From Alkalihalophilus pseudofirmus (GTDB lineage: Bacteria > Bacillota > Bacilli > Bacillales > Bacillaceae_D), in the NCBI RefSeq assembly GCF_029094545.1, contig NZ_CP117835.1:2956001-3020000 (forward strand): a stretch of DNA of 64,000 nt, read 5' to 3'. Both the position numbers and the translations under genes were made by a program. This document shows positions 42,399 through 53,453 of this stretch, one piece after another; position 1 is the first letter of the stretch; every line of letters starts with the position of its first letter. The notes below the pieces were generated by a model that made no database searches, had not been told where the DNA came from, and saw only the letters and a list, made by a program, of their open reading frames with translations.

Positions 42399-43676
42399 TT
42401 AATTAGCACCTTCAGAAAGTTGAATTTGCTCCTTAATTTGATCCACTGCTTCTTCTAGAACTTCTTGTGCATCTTGGCCTTGAGAAATAAATTCAAACGC
42501 ATCTCCCATTGGATCCCACACTTGAGACATTGCAGGAATATTTGGCATAGGAACTGCATATTCAGCTTGCTCCACTAAACCAGCACGAAGCTCGTCATCA
42601 ATTTCAACATCTGTACGAGCAGGAAGCTCACCAGCAACTTCAAAATATGTTAATGCATTTTCAGGGTTTGTGATAAATAAAGCAAGTTCAGTAGCCCATT
42701 CAATGTTTTCACTGTACTCATTTACAAGCCAGCCCTTAACACCTGAGAATGAAGCCATATTTTCACCGTCAATTGTCGGAAGCGGAGCTACTGCTAAATT
42801 GTCACCAAGTGCAGCAGAGTAGTTTGGAATATTCCAAGGACCTGTAACTACTGCCCCTACTTTTCCATCTTCAAACAGACCATTCATAATATCGCCAGTG
42901 ATTCCTTGTGGAAGATATCCCGCTTCAAACCAAGATTGGATAAGCTCTGCGCCTTCTGTTGCACCTTCGTTTGCAAGACCGATATCTTCAATATCATAAA
43001 CACCATCAGCATCTTGGTTAAATACATAACCGCCGTATGCCTCTAGGAAAGGATACAGGTAGTAGAAGTTCGTTCCTTCCATTAAAAACCCGTATTCATC
43101 AGCTGATGCATTTGTCAGTTCTTCTGCAATTTGCTCTAGTTCTTCGATTGTTGCAGGAGCTTCTTCAACAAGCTCTGTGTTATACATTAAGCCGTATGTT
43201 TCGATAACAGCTGGAATTCCAAGTTGAGCACCCTCGTAGCTAAGAGCTGTGATTGCTCCTTCTGGGTAACCTTCTAATTGCTCTTCTGTTAATTCAAGCT
43301 CTGCAGCTAAACCTTGCAGGTAAATATCACCCATACGATCGTTTGGCTGGAAGAATAAGTCCGGTCCGCCGCCTGATGCAGCATCAAGAGATAATGCATC
43401 TGTTTGGTCAAGCATAGAGAATGGAGTAATGTCTACATTAATTCCGGTTTCTTCTGTGAAGCGTTCTGTAATTTCTTCATATGCATCAAGTTGTGCATCT
43501 TCATCATTTACCCACATTGTTAATGTATCAGGCTTTTCGGCCTCTGTTACCTCACCTTCAGTTTCACCTTCTGCTGGCGCAGGTGCAGCTTCTTCTTCGC
43601 GATCTGGACCACATGCAGCTAAAACAGCTAACACCAGCCCCATTACTAGCAACAGTAAAAATGAACGCATTTTCAT
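42399..43676 (-). CDS. malE: maltodextrin-binding lipoprotein MalE
   Basis: The 425-residue binding protein has a lipoprotein signal (VMGLVLAVLAACG), an acidic linker (EEEAAPAPAEGETEGE) and a family 1 solute-binding fold (LTMWVNDEDAQLDAYEEITE, YGLMYNTELV, GPWNIPNYSAAL, then a C-terminal MSQVWDPMGDAFEFISQGQ). It catches maltodextrins outside the membrane. The ATG at 43676 has AAGGGGG nine bases before it. Starts 9 or 17 codons earlier give a longer charged N-terminus and have poor sites. Confidence 0.92.
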   Translation of the reverse strand: MKMRSFLLLLVMGLVLAVLAACGPDREEEAAPAPAEGETEGEVTEAEKPDTLTMWVNDEDAQLDAYEEITERFTEETGINVDITPFSMLDQTDALSLDAASGGGPDLFFQPNDRMGDIYLQGLAAELELTEEQLEGYPEGAITALSYEGAQLGIPAVIETYGLMYNTELVEEAPATIEELEQIAEELTNASADEYGFLMEGTNFYYLYPFLEAYGGYVFNQDADGVYDIEDIGLANEGATEGAELIQSWFEAGYLPQGITGDIMNGLFEDGKVGAVVTGPWNIPNYSAALGDNLAVAPLPTIDGENMASFSGVKGWLVNEYSENIEWATELALFITNPENALTYFEVAGELPARTDVEIDDELRAGLVEQAEYAVPMPNIPAMSQVWDPMGDAFEFISQGQDAQEVLEEAVDQIKEQIQLSEGAN

Positions 43677-43815
43677 TGATTGTTTCCCCCTTAACCTTTT
43701 CATTGTTTGTGTCATCCCTTGAATCATTCGTTAAATCCATCTAGCAGATCATTCATTTGCTATCTCTTTCATCACTCCCTTCATGTAGTAAAAGAAAAAG
43801 TGCATTGATTCAGCC

Positions 43816-45495
43816 TTACATAACATAAACACGAGCTTCATAAGATGAGAGCTCTATTGTTCCATCTTCTAATGATGGATGGATGGCCTCATTACTAATC
43901 AACAACTCACAGCTGCTTTTCATCCATCCTGGTGGTACCTTATATACTTGGGGTGTGGCTGTGAAGTTTAGCATGACTAAAAGCTTCTTGCCTTCCCATT
44001 CTCTTTCATAACTGTATACAGCCTCTTTATTTTCATCTAATGGCCTATACGCACCATAAATCATGATTGGATTCTCTTTTCTTAGTGCAATCAGTTTTTT
44101 GTAATAATGAAGGACTGAGTTTTTGTCTGTCTTAGCTTCCTCTACATTAATTTCTTCATAATTCTGATTGACAGCCAGCCAAGGCTCCCCCGTTGTGAAG
44201 CCTGCATGTTTTGTTTGGTTCCACTGCATAGGTGTTCTCGCATTGTCACGACCCTTAATATAGATCCGTCTCATGACCTCATCATGTGATAGTCCTCTTT
44301 CTTCTGTTGCTTCTTTATACATGTTAAGGGTCTCAATATCGCGATAATCATCGATCGAATCAAATTCCACGTTCGTCATGCCGATTTCTTCGCCTTGGTA
44401 AATGTAAGGAGTGCCTTGCAGTGTGTGCAGCAGGGTTGCTAACATTTTTGCAGATTTCCCACGGTACTCTTTATCATCTCCGAACCTTGAAACCATTCTC
44501 GGTTGATCATGGTTATTCAGATACAAACTGTTCCAACCACGCCCTTCAAGTCCCAGCTGCCAGCCGTCTAAAATTCTTCTAAGCTCACTTAAGGTCCATG
44601 GTTGAATATCCCATTTACCTCCAGGTCCTGAATCCACATCCATGTGATCAAATTGAAAAACCATATTTAATTCATTGCGATCTTCTCCGGTAAATAATGC
44701 TGCATCGTCTGGCGTGACTCCCGGTGTCTCACCGACCGTCATGACATCGTATTTCGATAACACTTGTTCATTCATTTCCTTTATATATTCATGAACACGC
44801 GGACCATTTAGAAATAGATCGCCTGCCGGCTGATACGGCGTGTCTCTTACTTCAGCTGCATCAGGGAGCCCCTCTGCTTTAGAGATCATATTGATGACAT
44901 CCATCCTAAAGCCATCAATCCCTTTATCGAGCCACCAAGTCATCATCTTGTATAGTTCACTACGTAACGCTTCATTCTCCCAATTGAAATCAGGCTGTTT
45001 TTTTGAAAATAGGTGCAGGAAATACTCATCCGTTTCTTCGTGATACTTCCATGCAGACCCGCTGAAATGAGATTCCCAATTATTAGGTTCTTGACCACCA
45101 TTACCTGGGCGCCATATGTAGTAATCCCGATACGGGCTTGTTTTTGATGAAGCTGACTTTACAAACCACTCACATTCGTCACTCGAGTGATTAATGACTA
45201 AGTCCATAATTAACTTCATCCCGCGTTTATGGACTTCACTTAGCATCAATTCCCAGTCGTCCATTGTCCCAAATTCCTTCATAATTCCGTAATAATCACG
45301 AATATCGTACCCGTTATCATCATTAGGAGAATCATAGACAGGACTTAGCCAGATCACATCAATCCCTAACCATTCTAGATAATCAAGCTTACTAATTATT
45401 CCATTTAAGTCGCCAATCCCATCACCATTGCTGTCAGCAAAGCTGCGGGGGTATATTTGGTAAATCACACTTTCTTTCCACCATTGTTTGCTCAT
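43816..45495 (-). CDS. malL: alpha-glucosidase / oligo-1,6-glucosidase (GH13)
   Basis: The 559-residue intracellular enzyme starts SKQWWKESVIYQIYPRSFAD. It has GH13 regions DLVINHSSDE, GFRMDVINMISK (nucleophile Asp), VGETPG (acid Glu) and NNHDQPR. QPDFNWEN is typical of the oligo-1,6-glucosidase/MalL subfamily. It trims imported maltodextrins or isomaltodextrins to glucose. It is the first gene of the row and lies 139 bp upstream of malE. The ATG at 45495 is preceded by a GTG that could also serve. Confidence 0.9.
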   Translation of the reverse strand: MSKQWWKESVIYQIYPRSFADSNGDGIGDLNGIISKLDYLEWLGIDVIWLSPVYDSPNDDNGYDIRDYYGIMKEFGTMDDWELMLSEVHKRGMKLIMDLVINHSSDECEWFVKSASSKTSPYRDYYIWRPGNGGQEPNNWESHFSGSAWKYHEETDEYFLHLFSKKQPDFNWENEALRSELYKMMTWWLDKGIDGFRMDVINMISKAEGLPDAAEVRDTPYQPAGDLFLNGPRVHEYIKEMNEQVLSKYDVMTVGETPGVTPDDAALFTGEDRNELNMVFQFDHMDVDSGPGGKWDIQPWTLSELRRILDGWQLGLEGRGWNSLYLNNHDQPRMVSRFGDDKEYRGKSAKMLATLLHTLQGTPYIYQGEEIGMTNVEFDSIDDYRDIETLNMYKEATEERGLSHDEVMRRIYIKGRDNARTPMQWNQTKHAGFTTGEPWLAVNQNYEEINVEEAKTDKNSVLHYYKKLIALRKENPIMIYGAYRPLDENKEAVYSYEREWEGKKLLVMLNFTATPQVYKVPPGWMKSSCELLISNEAIHPSLEDGTIELSSYEARVYVM

Positions 45496-45527
45496 CACTT
45501 CTTCACAACCTTTATGCCATAATTAGA

Positions 45528-45669
45528 GCAATCGTTTGCACAATCCGACAAAAAAATATGCAATCGCTTTCATCTATCTTTATAGGCAATTATACATAGA
45601 GTCATAGATTTAAGCAACCGTTTTCACATATTTTTTATTTCGTAAAAAAACGCAATGACAAACGTTTGC
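45528..45669. promoter_or_regulatory. four LacI-type operators in the malL / amylase divergent region
   Basis: Sites at 45528-45539 (GCAATCGTTTGC), 45560-45571 (GCAATCGCTTTC), 45614-45625 (GCAACCGTTTTC) and 45658-45669 (ACAAACGTTTGC) share the pattern GCAAnCGnTTtGC with a central CG. That is the core of LacI-type (MalR, CcpA) operators. They lie 32, 54 and 44 bp apart, so looping between them is possible. The last one overlaps the -35 of the plus-strand amylase gene. Confidence 0.75.
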
Positions 45670-45693
45670 ATTCTTAACGTGACAGTATACAAT
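45666..45693 (+). promoter_or_regulatory. promoter of the neopullulanase-type gene
   Basis: TTGCAT (45666-45671) and TACAAT (45688-45693) are 16 bp apart, about 54 bp before the start codon. The -35 lies inside the fourth LacI-type operator, which explains how a repressor would act. Confidence 0.55.
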
Positions 45694-45728
45694 CATATAC
45701 ATAGACTTAGATTAGTTAGAGGTTTTAA

Positions 45729-47519
<1,791 letters not shown>

Positions 47520-47534
47520 AAGGAATGAGGCAGC

Positions 47535-47573
47535 AGCAAGAAGAACGGTTTCTTCCCGTTCTTCTTGCTTTGT
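47535..47573 (+). terminator. terminator of the neopullulanase-type gene
   Basis: AGCAAGAAGAACGG with CGTTCTTCTTGCT forms a 13-bp stem followed by TTGTT. It lies 15 bp after the stop codon. Confidence 0.8.
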
Positions 47574-47618
47574 TATTTCATTCCAAAAATACCCTAGTCC
47601 ATATAGGTGGGATGTCAT

Positions 47619-48992
47619 ATGACCAAGAAAGCAAAAACAGCACGTAATGCCACCCTCTTCGCTCTCACATGGCCGATCTTCATTGAAATTCTTCTACATA
47701 TGCTGATGGGTAACGCCGATACGTTAATGCTTAGCCAGTACTCTGATGATGCGGTTGCAGCGGTTGGGGTTTCAAATCAGCTTCTGATGGTGATCATCGT
47801 CATGTTCGGCTTTATAGCCACAGGAACGAGTGTACTCGTCGCTCAGCATTTAGGAGCAAATCAAGACGAAGATGCCGGCAGAGTAGCAACCGTTTCGATT
47901 ATAGGGAACTTTATCTTCGGCTTATTTTTAAGTCTGCTATTATTCGCTGCAGGGCCCGCCATCCTTCTTATGATGGGGCTTCCAGAGGAACTTTTAAAAG
48001 AAGCAACTCTCTATTTACAAATTGTCGGCGGCTTTTCATTTATTCAATCAGTTCTTATGACGATTGGAGCAGTGCTTAGAAGTCATCAGTTCACTAAAGA
48101 TGTGATGTACATTACGATAGGTATGAACATTTTAAACGTAATAGGAAATTATTTATTTATTTTCGGACCGTTCGGGATCCCGGTTCTAGGGGTTACAGGG
48201 GTAGCGATTTCAACTACAATTAGTCGAACTTTGGGGTTAATCGTTATTGCATTTGTCCTGTTTTACCGACTAAAAGGGCGTCTGCCTTTTTCTTTTATGC
48301 GTCGTTCTTTCCCTTCATACGAATTAAAAAGTTTACTTAAGATCGGAATTCCGTCAGCAGGTGAACATCTTTCTTATAATGGCTCACAACTTGTGATTAC
48401 CTTTTTTATCGTAATGATGGGTACAGAAGCCCTGACAACAAAAGTGTATACACAAAACATTATGATGTTTATTTTGTTATTTGCGATTGCTATAGGACAA
48501 GGAACTCAAATAATCATTGGCCATCAAGTAGGGGCAAAAAAGTTAGACGAGGCATACGAGCGATGTATTAGAAGCTTAAAGATTGCGATTGCGGTTTCAA
48601 CCTCGATGGCTGTGATCGTTTACTTTTCAAGCCGCCCTCTTCTCTCAATATTCACAAATAACGAACAGATTATCACAGCGGGAGCAACCCTCTTACTTCT
48701 AACGATCATTTTAGAGCCAGGAAGAGCCTTCAATCTCGTTGTCATCAATTGTTTACGAGCGGCTGGAGATGTTAAGTTTCCTGTGTACCTTGGGATTTTA
48801 TCGATGTGGGGAGTAAGTATCCCTGTTGCTTACTTCTTTGGGGTACACATGGGTCTTGGACTGGTTGGAGTGTGGATAGGTTTTATTGCGGATGAATGGC
48901 TGAGGGGCCTGTTAATGTTATGGCGCTGGCGTCAAGGTCATTGGAGAGAAATGTCCTTTGTGCGTCATTCTAAAGAAGATCAACTTGCATAG
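47619..48992 (+). CDS. MATE-family multidrug/metabolite exporter
   Basis: The 457-residue membrane protein has 12 helices in two homologous halves. Typical segments are ALTWPIFIEILLHMLMGNADTLMLSQYS near helix 1 and VLVAQHLGANQDEDAGR, and in the second half KIGIPSAGEHLSYNGSQLVI and IIGHQVGAKKLDEAYER. Members export drugs or metabolites with Na+ or H+. The ATG at 47619 follows AGGTGG by eight bases. A GTG four codons earlier overlaps that site. It has no clear link to the maltose genes. Confidence 0.9.
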   Translation: MTKKAKTARNATLFALTWPIFIEILLHMLMGNADTLMLSQYSDDAVAAVGVSNQLLMVIIVMFGFIATGTSVLVAQHLGANQDEDAGRVATVSIIGNFIFGLFLSLLLFAAGPAILLMMGLPEELLKEATLYLQIVGGFSFIQSVLMTIGAVLRSHQFTKDVMYITIGMNILNVIGNYLFIFGPFGIPVLGVTGVAISTTISRTLGLIVIAFVLFYRLKGRLPFSFMRRSFPSYELKSLLKIGIPSAGEHLSYNGSQLVITFFIVMMGTEALTTKVYTQNIMMFILLFAIAIGQGTQIIIGHQVGAKKLDEAYERCIRSLKIAIAVSTSMAVIVYFSSRPLLSIFTNNEQIITAGATLLLLTIILEPGRAFNLVVINCLRAAGDVKFPVYLGILSMWGVSIPVAYFFGVHMGLGLVGVWIGFIADEWLRGLLMLWRWRQGHWREMSFVRHSKEDQLA

Positions 48993-49138
48993 GTCTAAAG
49001 TTTGAGTCTTAATTAATGATTTGAAAATGAACGGCGATGTTGTAAACTTTAATTACAGGGTTGTCTTACCATATGAGGAAGCTTTCTCTATTAACCTTGT
49101 AAGATATTAATTGATTGGCTTGAATAGGAGGACCTACA

Positions 49139-49855
49139 ATGAAAAAAGTCACACTAATGCTAGCTGCATTACTACTTGTTATCTTTTTAGCAGCATGCGG
49201 CCAAGGGGAGAACGCCATCGATTCAAATGAATCGACTGGAAATATCGAAACTGAGGAAAATGCAGATACTGTTGAAGAAGAAACTGAAGTAGAAGAAGAG
49301 CCTGCTGCTGACGAAAGTACGGAGGAAGAATCAACTGAAGAACCAGTCGAAGAGGAACATGGTGTAGAAGAGGAAACAGCCGCTGAAGATTCAGAGTCTG
49401 TTGAGACGGATGAAACACCTGCTGTTGAAGAAGCAACAGCTACTCCAGTATATCTATTCTTTGCAGATGATCAGGTAATGGATATTTATAAAGAAGAACG
49501 TTCTATTGAAGCAACAGATGAAGAGCTTTTTAAAGCGACATTCGAAGCTTGGGTAGAAGGACCAGAACATGCTAATCTTGTTTCTCTCATCCCTAGCAAC
49601 GTAGAAGTCCAATCTGTTGAAGAGCATGAAGGTACAGCTCACGTATCTTTCTCTTCTGCACTATTAGATGCTCAGCTTGGCTCTGGTACAGAAGCTATGC
49701 TTATGCAGCAAATTGCTCTTACAATGAAACAATTCGGCTTTAATCAAACGAAGGTATTAATTGATGGTGAAGAACATCCTGAAATGTTCGGCCACATTGA
49801 TACAAGCGTTGCCATTGAAGCTGAAAATACAGAAAATATTCCAACAATGGAATAA
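49139..49855 (+). CDS. GerMN-domain lipoprotein with acidic tether
   Basis: The 238-residue lipoprotein (LVIFLAACG) has a very acidic low-complexity linker of about 80 residues (EEETEVEEEPAADES and similar) and a C-terminal GerMN domain (about 100-230, TPVYLFFADDQ, LFKATFEAWVEGPE, HVSFSSALL). GerMN domains occur in the spore germination protein GerM and in other envelope proteins. The acidic tether would lift the domain from the membrane. The ATG follows AGGAGG. A single gene with its own terminator. Confidence 0.85.
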   Translation: MKKVTLMLAALLLVIFLAACGQGENAIDSNESTGNIETEENADTVEEETEVEEEPAADESTEEESTEEPVEEEHGVEEETAAEDSESVETDETPAVEEATATPVYLFFADDQVMDIYKEERSIEATDEELFKATFEAWVEGPEHANLVSLIPSNVEVQSVEEHEGTAHVSFSSALLDAQLGSGTEAMLMQQIALTMKQFGFNQTKVLIDGEEHPEMFGHIDTSVAIEAENTENIPTME

Positions 49856-49863
49856 ATCATCTT

Positions 49864-49896
49864 GAGGCTGTCTATGAAGGCAGCTTCTTTTTTTTT
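49864..49896 (+). terminator. terminator of the GerMN lipoprotein gene
   Basis: GAGGCTGTC-TATGAA-GGCAGCTTC, with two G-U pairs, is followed by nine T residues. Confidence 0.8.
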
Positions 49897-49947
49897 CTTT
49901 GTTTTCACATTGTTAGTTTACATGACAAAGAGATTTCGCGTTACACT

Positions 49948-49976
49948 TTGACATTCTTTTAGATTTTTGATTAAAT
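49948..49976 (+). promoter_or_regulatory. probable promoter of TAXI gene 1
   Basis: A perfect -35 TTGACA (49948-49953) and TTAAAT (49971-49976) are 17 bp apart, about 55 bp before the start codon of the TAXI gene. It is a housekeeping-type promoter, unlike that of the second TRAP system. Confidence 0.55.
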
Positions 49977-50035
49977 GATAATGTGGTATGAACACGCCTT
50001 CATACTGATAACTACATATATAAGGGGGAAATTCG

Positions 50036-51022
50036 ATGAAAAAGAAATTTGCTTTTTTATCAGCTGCATTGCTTTCTGTAGGAATGCTTCTTGGTGCCTG
50101 TGGCGGCTCTGATAATGCTGGCGGGGACGAAGATTTCAAAACAGACTTGCAAATGGGAACAGGTAGTACAGGTGGTACGTACTATCCATTAGGTCAAGAG
50201 ATGGCTAATGTCATGAATGACAATGTTGATTTCGAAGACTTTAATGTAAGTGCAGTAGCATCTGGTGCATCTGTTGAAAACCTTGGAGGAATTTATCAAG
50301 GAACGATGCAGCTTGGTATGACTGTACACATCCCTGCTCTAGAAGCTCTTAACGGTGAAGCTGATTTTGAAGGTGCTGCTGTAGAGAACTTTGGATTTAT
50401 GGGTCATATCTACCCAGAGGTTATGCAAGTTGTTACGACTGAAAACACTGGAATCACTTCAATTGCTGACCTTGAAGGCAAGCGTGTAGCGATTGGACCT
50501 GCAGGTAGTGGTACACAAGCTGCTGCTAAATTAATTCTTAGTGCTTACGGTTTAGAAGATGGTGATTATCAAGCTTTTGAAGAAGGTTTTGGTGACGCTG
50601 CTGCCCGTCTTCAAGATGGTCAGTTAGATGCTTCATTCGGTTTACTTGGTCTGCCTGCTAGTAACATTGAAGAACTTGCTTTCCAACGTGATGTAGTATT
50701 ACTTCCTGTTGAAGGTGAAGCGCTTCAAACAATTCTTGATAACAGTGACTACGGACACTTAGAAATTCCTGCTGATACGTATGAATTTTTAGATGGTCCA
50801 GTTGATGCGATTACTGCTTATGCGATTCTTGTTGGTTCTACAAACCAAATCAGCGAAGACCTTGGTTATGAGATTGTAAAAGGTCTTTACGAGAACGTTG
50901 ACAGCATTTCTCACCCACAAGGTGTGCACTTAGATCCTGAGAACATCTTAAATGGTTCTGATGGTCTACCATTCCACCCTGGTGCAGAAAAGTACTTCAA
51001 AGAACAAGGCATTATTAACTAA
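50036..51022 (+). CDS. TRAP transporter TAXI-family solute-binding lipoprotein 1
   Basis: The 328-residue binding protein has a lipoprotein signal (VGMLLGACGG) and the TAXI fold: MGTGSTGGTYYPLGQEMA, VASGASVENL, GKRVAIGPAGSGTQ, and PFHPGAEKYFKEQG at the end. It captures a carboxylate-type solute for a Na+-driven TRAP permease, encoded about 420 bp downstream. The ATG follows AAGGGGG. The solute is not readable from sequence. Known TAXI proteins bind glutamate or similar acids. Confidence 0.92.
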   Translation: MKKKFAFLSAALLSVGMLLGACGGSDNAGGDEDFKTDLQMGTGSTGGTYYPLGQEMANVMNDNVDFEDFNVSAVASGASVENLGGIYQGTMQLGMTVHIPALEALNGEADFEGAAVENFGFMGHIYPEVMQVVTTENTGITSIADLEGKRVAIGPAGSGTQAAAKLILSAYGLEDGDYQAFEEGFGDAAARLQDGQLDASFGLLGLPASNIEELAFQRDVVLLPVEGEALQTILDNSDYGHLEIPADTYEFLDGPVDAITAYAILVGSTNQISEDLGYEIVKGLYENVDSISHPQGVHLDPENILNGSDGLPFHPGAEKYFKEQGIIN

Positions 51023-51439
51023 TAAGATGGATAACATAGGGACTGGGCATCCAATCTGTTCAGTCCCTTTTTAGGTACAAATCATTTTTTGAAAATAATG
51101 GAACGAACGGATTTTCGGCGTTATCAGCACTGACCTCACAGCCTGCTCACGACACGTGGACGTTGCTTTTAATTTAATTAAACCCAACTTCACATAAAGA
51201 AGGCTCGACTTCTAGAATGAAGCCCGAAGAAAGGGTAAGCACGATACGATGCTCTAGAGAAACGACTGGTCTGTTTAAAGTAAAAGAATATGTAAACAGA
51301 TAATTGATTTTACCGAAATACGTGAATGCCGTGTTGTACGTTTTGTCATAAATCAAGTCAACCATGAAGTCAACCATCGACTTGATTGACGCGTACTTTT
51401 TCTTCGAGATTTCAATTTTTTCTAGGTGGTGAAAGATAT
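51023..51439. other. long gap between TAXI 1 and its permease
   Basis: No plus-strand gene fits in these 417 bp. Contents: an attenuator-like hairpin at 51038-51073; a DNA stretch without features at 51075-51170; and at 51351-51387 a perfect 9-bp inverted repeat AATCAAGTC / GACTTGATT enclosing two copies of AAGTCAACCAT. An open frame on the minus strand (51174-51452) exists but looks non-coding. Confidence 0.6.
51038..51073 (+). terminator. hairpin with T-tract after TAXI gene 1
   Basis: AGGGACTG and CAGTCCCT form an 8-bp stem with a 15-base loop, followed by TTTTT. Because the permease gene lies downstream, it is likely a partial terminator that keeps the binding protein in excess. Confidence 0.75.
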
Positions 51440-53395
51440 ATGACAGAAACAACTGATAAAAATCAAGACCTGCTCGCTAAGTACGATAAAGAATCAGCCT
51501 ATCGTACCGACTTACAAAAGTGGGCGTGGATTGTTACGATTCTAGCCATCTCCTTAACAATCTTTCAGCTCTACACGTCTTTTCGCGGTCCTTATGTAAC
51601 TTTAATTCAAGGCGCAATCCATTTAGCTGGGGGACTTTCTCTTATTTTCATCCTATATCCGGCTAAACGATCATTCTTAAAAAAGCGTGGAGTACCTTGG
51701 TATGATGGAATTTTGGCCTTGCTTGCACTTGCGGTCAATTTCTATATCGTCTTTGAATACAGCCGTTTAACAAGTAATCAGGTAACGATCTTAGGCTATT
51801 CTGATCTAGATATTATTGTTGCCACACTCGGTGTTGCCTTAGTGCTTGAAGCAACAAGACGAGCTGTAGGTCTGCCAATTGTCATTATTGCATTAATCGC
51901 CCTGCTATATGGGTATTTAGGGAATGTTTTTCCAATTAGAGCCTTTCAGCACTCAGGCTTTACTTTCGATCGATTAATGACAAGTATGTTCTTTAACACT
52001 GAAGCCATTTTTGGTACACCGATACGAATTTCATCTACATTTATTTTCCTCTTCCTCTTCTTTGGAGTCATGTTAACGAAAACAGGAATCGGAAAATTCT
52101 TTAATGACCTTGCATTTGGTGCAACTGGACGAATGACCGGCGGTACAGCAAAAGCTGCCGTTACAGCTAGTGGACTGCAAGGTATGGTAACAGGATCATC
52201 TGTTGCCAATACAGTTAGTTCGGGATCATTTACGATCCCTATGATGAAACGCGCCGGGTTTAAACCAGAATTCTCAGCTGCCGCGGAAGCTTCTGCTTCA
52301 ACAGGTGGTCAAATCATGCCGCCGATCATGGGAGCTGCAGCCTTCATCATGGCAAGTAATACAGGCGTTCCTTACCGCGAAATTATCTTAATAGCTATTA
52401 TCCCTGCATTACTTTATTTCGCTGGTGTGTTTATGGGTACACATTTCGAAGCCAAAAAACAAGGAATTCTAGGTCTTCCTAAAGATCAGCTTCCTACGTT
52501 TGGAGGCATTGCTAAGCGATTAGATTTACTTGCACCGCTTATTACGATTATCGTTATGCTTTATCTGGGCTTCACAGCAACAACAGCTGCCCTTTGGGGA
52601 ATTGGGGCTGCATTCTTTGTAAGTTTGTTCCGCAAAGATACAAGAATGGGACCTCGTGACATTCTTGATGCTCTTGAGCAAGGGGCGCGTGTTGCCCTGC
52701 CAGTTATTGCTGCCTGTGCGTCAGCTGGTATTATTGCTGGTATCGTGACGATGACTGGTCTTGGCGGAAAGATTGCCGGTGGAATTATTGATCTTGCCGG
52801 CGGTGTATTCTTCCTAGTTCTATTCTTTACAATGATTGCTTGTATTTTATTAGGTATGGGACTTCCAACAACAGCGAACTACGTAGTTACAGCTTCAATG
52901 GCTGCACCTGCTCTTGTCGCTTTTGATGTTCCAATTATTGCAGCTCACTTCTTTGTATTCTACTTTGGAATTGTAGCTGATATTACGCCGCCTGTTTGTC
53001 TGGCCGCCTATGCCGGAGCCGGTATAGCGAAGGCCAATCCAATGAAAGCCGGTGTGACCGCCTTTAAGCTTGCAATCGCAGCATTTATCATTCCTTATGC
53101 CTTTGTTTCAAATCCTGTTTTATTACTTCAGGATTGGACATTTGCTACATTAGTACCGGCGCTTATTACCGCTCTGTTAGGAATGGCTGCTGTGAGTGCT
53201 TCATTAATGAACTACTTTGTTGCAAAACCATATATGATCGAGCGTATTTTATTATTTGCATCTGGTCTTGCACTGATTTATCCAAATAACTTAGTCATTT
53301 CTCTATCTGGTTTAGGAGTTTTTGTAGTGATTGCTGCTCTTCACATCTTACGCAATCGTAAAAACGACTCAGATAAAGGATTAGCTACTTCTTAA
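51440..53395 (+). CDS. TRAP transporter fused permease (4TM/12TM) 1
   Basis: The 651-residue membrane protein joins the small DctQ-like part (about 25-165) and the large DctM-like part. Marks include FFGVMLTKTGIGKFFNDLA, a GGQIMPPIMGAAAFIMA loop, GMGLPTTANYVV and ADITPPVCLAAYAGAGIA. It imports the solute bound by the TAXI protein with a Na+ gradient. The ATG at 51440 follows AGGTGGTG; an ATG 18 codons earlier has no site. It ends at a strong terminator. Confidence 0.93.
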   Translation: MTETTDKNQDLLAKYDKESAYRTDLQKWAWIVTILAISLTIFQLYTSFRGPYVTLIQGAIHLAGGLSLIFILYPAKRSFLKKRGVPWYDGILALLALAVNFYIVFEYSRLTSNQVTILGYSDLDIIVATLGVALVLEATRRAVGLPIVIIALIALLYGYLGNVFPIRAFQHSGFTFDRLMTSMFFNTEAIFGTPIRISSTFIFLFLFFGVMLTKTGIGKFFNDLAFGATGRMTGGTAKAAVTASGLQGMVTGSSVANTVSSGSFTIPMMKRAGFKPEFSAAAEASASTGGQIMPPIMGAAAFIMASNTGVPYREIILIAIIPALLYFAGVFMGTHFEAKKQGILGLPKDQLPTFGGIAKRLDLLAPLITIIVMLYLGFTATTAALWGIGAAFFVSLFRKDTRMGPRDILDALEQGARVALPVIAACASAGIIAGIVTMTGLGGKIAGGIIDLAGGVFFLVLFFTMIACILLGMGLPTTANYVVTASMAAPALVAFDVPIIAAHFFVFYFGIVADITPPVCLAAYAGAGIAKANPMKAGVTAFKLAIAAFIIPYAFVSNPVLLLQDWTFATLVPALITALLGMAAVSASLMNYFVAKPYMIERILLFASGLALIYPNNLVISLSGLGVFVVIAALHILRNRKNDSDKGLATS

Positions 53396-53405
53396 TATCT
53401 TAATT

Positions 53406-53434
53406 GAGGCTTGCCATGTGCAAGCCTCTTTTTT
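53406..53434 (+). terminator. terminator of TRAP system 1
   Basis: GAGGCTTGC-CATGT-GCAAGCCTC is a perfect 9-bp stem followed by TTTTTT. Confidence 0.92.
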
Positions 53435-53453
53435 ATATTTAGGTCAGGCCTTC

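Noticed and set aside
43677-43815. A separate LacI-type operator or strong promoter between malL and malE.
   Set aside because: No GCAAnCGnTTtGC site or good -35/-10 pair was found, so malE is taken as read from the malL promoter.
51174-51452. Minus-strand open frame of 92 codons between TAXI 1 and the permease.
   Set aside because: It has no ribosome site and no recognisable domain, it runs into the permease start region, and its codon use looks random.
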